11,712 nucleotides of DNA from an uncultured Lachnospiraceae bacterium (GTDB lineage: Bacteria > Bacillota > Clostridia > Lachnospirales > Lachnospiraceae), in assembly GCA_910586715.1 (NCBI GenBank), contig CAJUJG010000070.1, positions 1 to 11,712 of the forward strand. Direction: 5' to 3'. Below the pieces are notes generated by a model. That model was not told the DNA's origin. It did not search any database and worked only from the letters and a program-made list of their open reading frames with translations. The number at the start of each line of letters is the position of its first letter. The stretch's first letter is position 1. Below, piece by piece: positions 7,515 to 11,712 of this stretch. The position numbers and the translations under genes are program-made.

Positions 7515-7552
7515 ATACAGTGGTTATAATAATGTTTTTTAGCGGGTTTCAT
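7493..7552 (-). CDS. Possible 19-residue leader peptide overlapping the terminator
   Basis: An ATG at 7550-7552, nine bases after the tape measure stop, opens a 19-codon frame (MKPAKKHYYNHCIKPHPTK) that ends at TAA 7495-7493, the last bases of the terminator loop. A ribosome translating it would cover the 5' arm of the hairpin. No good ribosome binding site precedes it (only CGGACG), so it would depend on re-initiation by ribosomes leaving the tape measure gene. It may be a chance frame; I list it because of its position. Confidence 0.2.
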   Translation of the reverse strand: MKPAKKHYYNHCIKPHPTK

Positions 7553-7561
7553 TGCGTCCGA

Positions 7562-10500
7562 TTAAGTTACGAGTGTATTTATCGCATTTGCTGCATTTTT
7601 TCTGCTGCCGATTCTATGGATGTCGTTGTAAATTTGCGCCGTTGTGTATTTATAGCATTGCTGCAATTGTTCCGGCAGTAATTTCGCAACATGTTTATCA
7701 ACATTTCCTTCGACATTAATCAGACTGTCATAATGGTTATTGATGACAACAGACTGTGCGTCCTCTTTGGTTTGGATAAATTCGTTAAGCCGGTCAATGC
7801 CCTCATTAAGCCGTGGCATAATTACGTTTTCCCACGGGAATGCAGCCGAAATCATTTCCGGTAAAAGTCCGTGTTCTTCGAGCAGTTTTGTAAACCTGTC
7901 AATTGTTTCCTGCCGGAACTGTTCGGTCGTGTCCGTTGTTTTGTTTATGGCGGAGACAAGCAGGTTTTCGTTGTTATCCGGATTAAGGTCAGGTATGGCT
8001 GTGCCAGTGTTCGGAGTGCCGCCGTTTGCTGTTTCCGTTGTGGGGGGTATCAGGTCGGTTCCGTCAATGGAAATTCCCATCCCGCTGTAAAATGACGTAA
8101 GCAGATCAATCGTCTTGTTTGTGCTTTCCGCGGATGTCTTGCTTAACTCCTTTGCGGATTCCACGATTTCCTTCTGTTCCTTCAGGATTTCCTCAACGGA
8201 TTTTGCAGAGCTGTCAAGCGCGTCGGTAAGCGAATTCGAAAATTCATCCAGCGCGTCAATCTGTAAGTTGAAGGTATGTTCGTCCTTTGTTTCCTGTAAG
8301 GCGTCTTCCTTTTCCTCAAGCTCTGCCTTGAGCTGCGCAAGCTTTGCCTTTGTTGCGGCGTCGGTTGCATCTGACAGGTTTTCCAGCGCGTCAATCTGTG
8401 CCTTTAAGCTGTCGATTTCCTTCTGCGAGTTCTTTATGGATTTGTCGTAGTCGTAGTATTCCTTTTTTGACTGCAGCGCCTGCTTCCGCGCTTCAATGAC
8501 GTCTTTTAGGCTGTTTATTTCCGCTTCCGCATTCTTTTTCATTAAGTCTGTAATGCTGTTTTCAAGCGATGCGGCGCTGTTCAGGGAATCGTAGTAATTC
8601 TGCAGTGCATCGTTTGAGGCTTCCCTGTATTCCTTATCGGATGCGTAGGTGTCTTTGCTGTTCTGTATTTCATTGTAAAGGTTTAAGTACGCGTCTGCCT
8701 GTGCCTGTGCGTCCTCAAGCTGCGATACCAGCAGTGCGGCTTTGGCGCGCCCGTATTCCGAAAGGCTGCCGTCCGGCTCGAAAAGCCAGTCGTCCTGTAT
8801 CAGGCTTTCGATGGAGGAGAGCATTCCGGAAGCCCTGTCAAGCTCCGCGATGGCGTCCGTGATGTGTTCAAAGCGGATTTCGCGCAGTGCGTCGTTGATT
8901 TCCTGTATTTCCTCTGCGGTGCCGATAAGATCCTGTTTTACGGAGGATAGGGCTTCCTCCCATTCATTTTTCCATTCATCGGCATATTCGTCCCAGCCGT
9001 CCGCTCCAGAGGCGCGTTCATTGAGCAAATCAAGGACCGACTGCATTTTGTCCGCCATTTCGGTATTGCCTTCTGCCCTGTAGTCCTCCATTGCCTTACT
9101 GAAAATTCCCATGGACGATTCAAAGTCGCCGGTTTCAAGCGCTTTAAGAAGCTGGCTGTATTCGTTAATTTGCGACAGGGTGGTATCATACTTTTCCTGT
9201 AGCTTGTCAAGGTAGCCCGAATATAAGTCCTGGCGGCTGGATAGTTCATCCCCGGCACTGATTTCCCCCAAATCCGTCAGTATCTTTACAAGCTTGTCCC
9301 CGTCAAATGAGTCGTACAGCGATACAAGCTCTTTATAGTAGGATATGCAGCTTTCAAGATAGGTGAGCTGTGTCTGTAAGGATGAGACGTTGTATTCGGC
9401 TATCTGCTTTGCGAGGGAATAAAGGTTTGCATAGTAATCGTTGATTTCCGACTCCGCCTCTGATACATTTTCTGAATAGGTCATCTTAAGCTGTTCAAGG
9501 TCGTCCTCCATAAGGGAGAGAAGGTCGTTTATCTGTGTCTGCTTTTCATTGTTCCATGCGTCAAGCTTTGCCTTGTAACCGTCATATTTTTTTGCGTCAC
9601 TGTCTGACAGCTTTCCGTTTTTATTCCGTTTCTGTTCCAGGGTGTACCAGGATTCCCATGTCTTCATGTAGTCCTTGATATTTGCGCCTGTTGCCCCTGT
9701 TTCAAGCGCGTTAAGTTCCGCGTTGTATTTATCCAGTTTTGCCTGTTCTGACGGTGAAAGCCCCTTGTCCTTTTTCTTCTGCTCCAGGTTCTGCGCTTTT
9801 GCCTTCAGGTTTTGGTACTGCTGTGAATTCTCCGCTTCGCCGTTTATGCCGTCAATCTGGCCCAGATAGCTGTCACGGATGCCTTTTGAGGATTCTTCAA
9901 AGGTTTTTTCAATCTGTTCCAGCCTGTCACTTGGATTCTGCGCCTCTTCCAGCGCGGCTTTTAGGCCGTCCAATGTGTCAGACTTTTCATTCCTAAAGTT
10001 TTCAAGCTGTTTTGTATAATTGTTATACTGTTTCCACTGGCTTTGGGTCAGGTTTTTCCCGCTGTCAAGCTTATCCTGAAGCTTTTTCCACTCAAGGTAT
10101 GTTTTATTGTATTCCGCGATGTTGGAAGCGGTTGCGCCTTCGTCGAGGGCTTTTTTCTGTGCGTAATAGTCCCCAAGCTGTTTCTGCATCTTTTTATATT
10201 CTGATTTCTGCTTTTTGCTCAGCTTTTCAAAACCCTCTTCGTCAAGGTCCGCATATTTTTTGTCTGCAAAGGCTTTCTCTGTTTTCCTGATGTCGTCATC
10301 GAGTTTTCGGTATGTCGCTGTGCCTTCAAGGTCTGACCGGATGCCGTCAATTTCATCCTGTATTCTTTCCGCTTCGGACTGTTTTGGCGCTGTCCCCTCA
10401 GCCTTTGCCAGTTCGTTGTGAAGGCTGTCCAGTGCGGACTGCCCCCGTGCCTTTAAACCGTCAAGCTGTCCGGCGTAGCTGTCATAGCGTTTCTGTTCTG

Positions 10501-11712
10501 ATTTGGAAAGCGTTTTGCCGCTGTCAAGCTTATTCTGCAGCTTCTGGTATTTTGTGTATATCTTTTCATAATTTGCAATGGTGTCGGAAGTGGCATTTTC
10601 GTCAAGGGCTTTCTGCAAATCGTAATAATCCTGCAGTTCCTTCTGTAATTTTTCATACGATTTTGCCTTTGATTTGTCCCAGCCGTTATTCCTGTACCTG
10701 TCAATCTCTGACTGGGTGTCTGCTATTTTGTCACGCAGCTTTTTATAATTTCCCGTTTTCTTTACATCAAGGTCATCAATTTCGGTCTGTATTGTGTCGG
10801 CAAGCTCTTTTCTGTCACGCTCATTGGCTTCAGCGACCTTCTTTGAGCCTCCGAATGAACCTTCCGTAACGGCGGTGTCTGTCATGCCTCCCAACGTGTT
10901 ATTTTTTGTTTTGGCATTTTCAAGCCTGTCCGAAACGGCTGCAAACTGTTCCACAAGCTCCGTGAGGGAGGTGCGTTTTCCCATCCCGTCATTGAGCGAG
11001 ATAACGGACTCAATTTTGGAAGTAATGGAAGAGAGGTAGCTGTCCATGCTGCTGTAGTACTCAAGCACGTTGTCGAGCTTCTGCCGGATTAAATCCCGCT
11101 GTCTGTCATACAGGTCTTCCACCGTATCAAGACATGCCTGCGCCTTGTCGTACCATTCCTGGTATTTCTCGATTTTATTGGCGGTGTTTTCGTCCGTGAC
11201 ATCCTCGACGGAGAGCGTGCCGTCCTGTACCTTACGCACATAATTCAGTCCAAGCCCTACGGAATTAGCCTTTTTCATGTAAGTCTGGTAAGCAAGTTCA
11301 TTCTGGCTTATTTCCCTGCTGGCTGACTTAACCGCGCGGTTTATCATGCTGTTTTTCTTCTGCCAGTTGTAGAACCTGTCTGCTTTATCGATAAGCTTTG
11401 AGGTGCTGTCCGATATTTTTTTAAGGAGCGTCCCAATCCAGTCGAACGTTTTTAGAAAACGGTCTGCATCGCTGTCTTTTTGTTCCGCCGTAATGCTCAG
11501 GGATGACAGGTCTGTTGCATCAATCACTTTCTTTTGGTTAACGTATGCCTGCAGCACCATTTCGGCTGCCTTTCCCTGCTGTTCCCCGCGTCCGTATGCC
11601 TCTGCGACTGCGTCACGCAGCTGCTGTTCTATGGCGCCGGCGCCGGTGTCACGCAGTTCGGCGTATTTTCCGGTCAGCATTTCGACTGCCTGCGCCTCGC
11701 TTTGGAGGCTGT
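7562..11712 (-). CDS. Tail tape measure protein, partial (5' end beyond window)
   Basis: Likely tape measure protein: it would set tail length and be ejected with the DNA. The frame is open to the right edge, giving at least 1382 residues before the stop at 7562-7564. A methionine codon at 11678-11680 is internal to the open frame and has no well-placed ribosome binding site, so I do not take it as the start. The visible part is almost entirely charged, Lys/Glu/Gln/Asp-rich helix with heptad character, as expected for a ruler, and has no membrane segment or peptidase motif. Residues 297-732 (counted from that methionine) are three divergent repeats. The C-terminus (SLINVEGNVDKHVAKLLPEQ) resembles the end of clostridial tape measure proteins. 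Position directly upstream of Dit supports the call. The conserved N-terminal core domain and any membrane segments would lie outside the window. Confidence 0.87.
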   Translation of the reverse strand, partial: SLQSEAQAVEMLTGKYAELRDTGAGAIEQQLRDAVAEAYGRGEQQGKAAEMVLQAYVNQKKVIDATDLSSLSITAEQKDSDADRFLKTFDWIGTLLKKISDSTSKLIDKADRFYNWQKKNSMINRAVKSASREISQNELAYQTYMKKANSVGLGLNYVRKVQDGTLSVEDVTDENTANKIEKYQEWYDKAQACLDTVEDLYDRQRDLIRQKLDNVLEYYSSMDSYLSSITSKIESVISLNDGMGKRTSLTELVEQFAAVSDRLENAKTKNNTLGGMTDTAVTEGSFGGSKKVAEANERDRKELADTIQTEIDDLDVKKTGNYKKLRDKIADTQSEIDRYRNNGWDKSKAKSYEKLQKELQDYYDLQKALDENATSDTIANYEKIYTKYQKLQNKLDSGKTLSKSEQKRYDSYAGQLDGLKARGQSALDSLHNELAKAEGTAPKQSEAERIQDEIDGIRSDLEGTATYRKLDDDIRKTEKAFADKKYADLDEEGFEKLSKKQKSEYKKMQKQLGDYYAQKKALDEGATASNIAEYNKTYLEWKKLQDKLDSGKNLTQSQWKQYNNYTKQLENFRNEKSDTLDGLKAALEEAQNPSDRLEQIEKTFEESSKGIRDSYLGQIDGINGEAENSQQYQNLKAKAQNLEQKKKDKGLSPSEQAKLDKYNAELNALETGATGANIKDYMKTWESWYTLEQKRNKNGKLSDSDAKKYDGYKAKLDAWNNEKQTQINDLLSLMEDDLEQLKMTYSENVSEAESEINDYYANLYSLAKQIAEYNVSSLQTQLTYLESCISYYKELVSLYDSFDGDKLVKILTDLGEISAGDELSSRQDLYSGYLDKLQEKYDTTLSQINEYSQLLKALETGDFESSMGIFSKAMEDYRAEGNTEMADKMQSVLDLLNERASGADGWDEYADEWKNEWEEALSSVKQDLIGTAEEIQEINDALREIRFEHITDAIAELDRASGMLSSIESLIQDDWLFEPDGSLSEYGRAKAALLVSQLEDAQAQADAYLNLYNEIQNSKDTYASDKEYREASNDALQNYYDSLNSAASLENSITDLMKKNAEAEINSLKDVIEARKQALQSKKEYYDYDKSIKNSQKEIDSLKAQIDALENLSDATDAATKAKLAQLKAELEEKEDALQETKDEHTFNLQIDALDEFSNSLTDALDSSAKSVEEILKEQKEIVESAKELSKTSAESTNKTIDLLTSFYSGMGISIDGTDLIPPTTETANGGTPNTGTAIPDLNPDNNENLLVSAINKTTDTTEQFRQETIDRFTKLLEEHGLLPEMISAAFPWENVIMPRLNEGIDRLNEFIQTKEDAQSVVINNHYDSLINVEGNVDKHVAKLLPEQLQQCYKYTTAQIYNDIHRIGSRKNAANAINTLVT
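9485..10792 (-). repeat. Three divergent 132-161-residue repeats in the tape measure protein
   Basis: Units at 10364-10792 (143 residues), 9881-10363 (161) and 9485-9880 (132) share a common order: an opening helix (IQTEIDDL, IQDEIDGI, IRDSYLGQIDGI), then the marker ALDENAT, ALDEGAT or ALETGAT, then about 40 residues including KLQNKLDSGKTLSKSE or its equivalent and YDSYAGQLDGL or its equivalent. Similarity is clear in protein and weaker in DNA, so the duplications are not recent. The third unit is the most diverged. Boundaries are my own reading and could shift by some residues. Confidence 0.75.

Noticed and set aside
7515..7560. Promoter for Dit between the tape measure stop and the hairpin
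   Set aside because: There are AT-rich TATTAT/TATAAA-like strings on the minus strand but no convincing -35 box at the right distance, and any transcript from here would still meet the hairpin.
10312..10869. Long plus-strand open frame (185 codons) and several others at 8115-8450, 7740-8090, 8742-9083 and 678-1091
   Set aside because: All lie antisense to well-supported minus-strand genes, have biased, low-complexity composition expected from the reverse of coiled-coil codons, and show no recognisable domain.
11678..11680. ATG as the true start of the tape measure gene
   Set aside because: The frame continues without a stop to the window edge, no well-spaced ribosome binding site precedes the ATG, and the protein would lack the usual N-terminal core domain.

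Overview
The window is a stretch of the late tail module of a siphovirus or prophage, all on the minus strand, so transcription runs from high to low coordinates. The gene order is tail tape measure, distal tail protein (Dit), tail hub/fibre fusion, a small unknown protein, then a baseplate/fibre protein. This is the conserved order of siphoviruses infecting Gram-positive bacteria. Strong AAAGGAG-type ribosome binding sites, moderate to low GC, and fibre motifs typical of gut Clostridia phages (for example SYAVGGTGTREGED) point to a Firmicutes host, probably in Clostridia/Lachnospiraceae. The host assignment is inference. No integrase, capsid, lysis or host gene is visible, so free phage and prophage cannot be told apart.

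Region by region: 7562-11712 is the 3' part of a very long coiled-coil tape measure gene that runs off the right edge, with three internal repeats of 132-161 residues. The gap 7460-7561 holds a strong terminator-like hairpin and a possible 19-codon reading frame, directly before the Dit ribosome binding site. Dit (6599-7459) joins the next gene by a TAATG stop/start overlap. That gene (2235-6599) encodes a 1454-residue protein: an N-terminal tail hub domain, a Gly/Ser linker, a beta-rich fibre with two families of perfect-length tandem repeats, and a C-terminal S74-type intramolecular chaperone. A 78-residue protein of unknown function (2012-2248) overlaps its end. A second terminator-like hairpin (2003-2029) follows. 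The last gene (1970 to beyond position 1) encodes a BppU-type protein with an alanine-rich stalk, a fibre body and the beginning of a second S74-type chaperone, cut by the window edge.

Together the genes would build the tail from ruler to tip. The tape measure sets tube length, Dit forms the ring at the tube end, the hub plugs the ring and carries a central fibre, and the BppU-like protein probably forms or carries peripheral receptor-binding fibres. Both fibre proteins appear to need C-terminal chaperone domains for trimer folding. I found no defence system, retroelement, CRISPR array or RNA gene. The most interesting signals are the paired hairpins that each contain a stop codon at the loop, the tandem repeats in the central fibre, and the composition shift at the receptor-facing parts.
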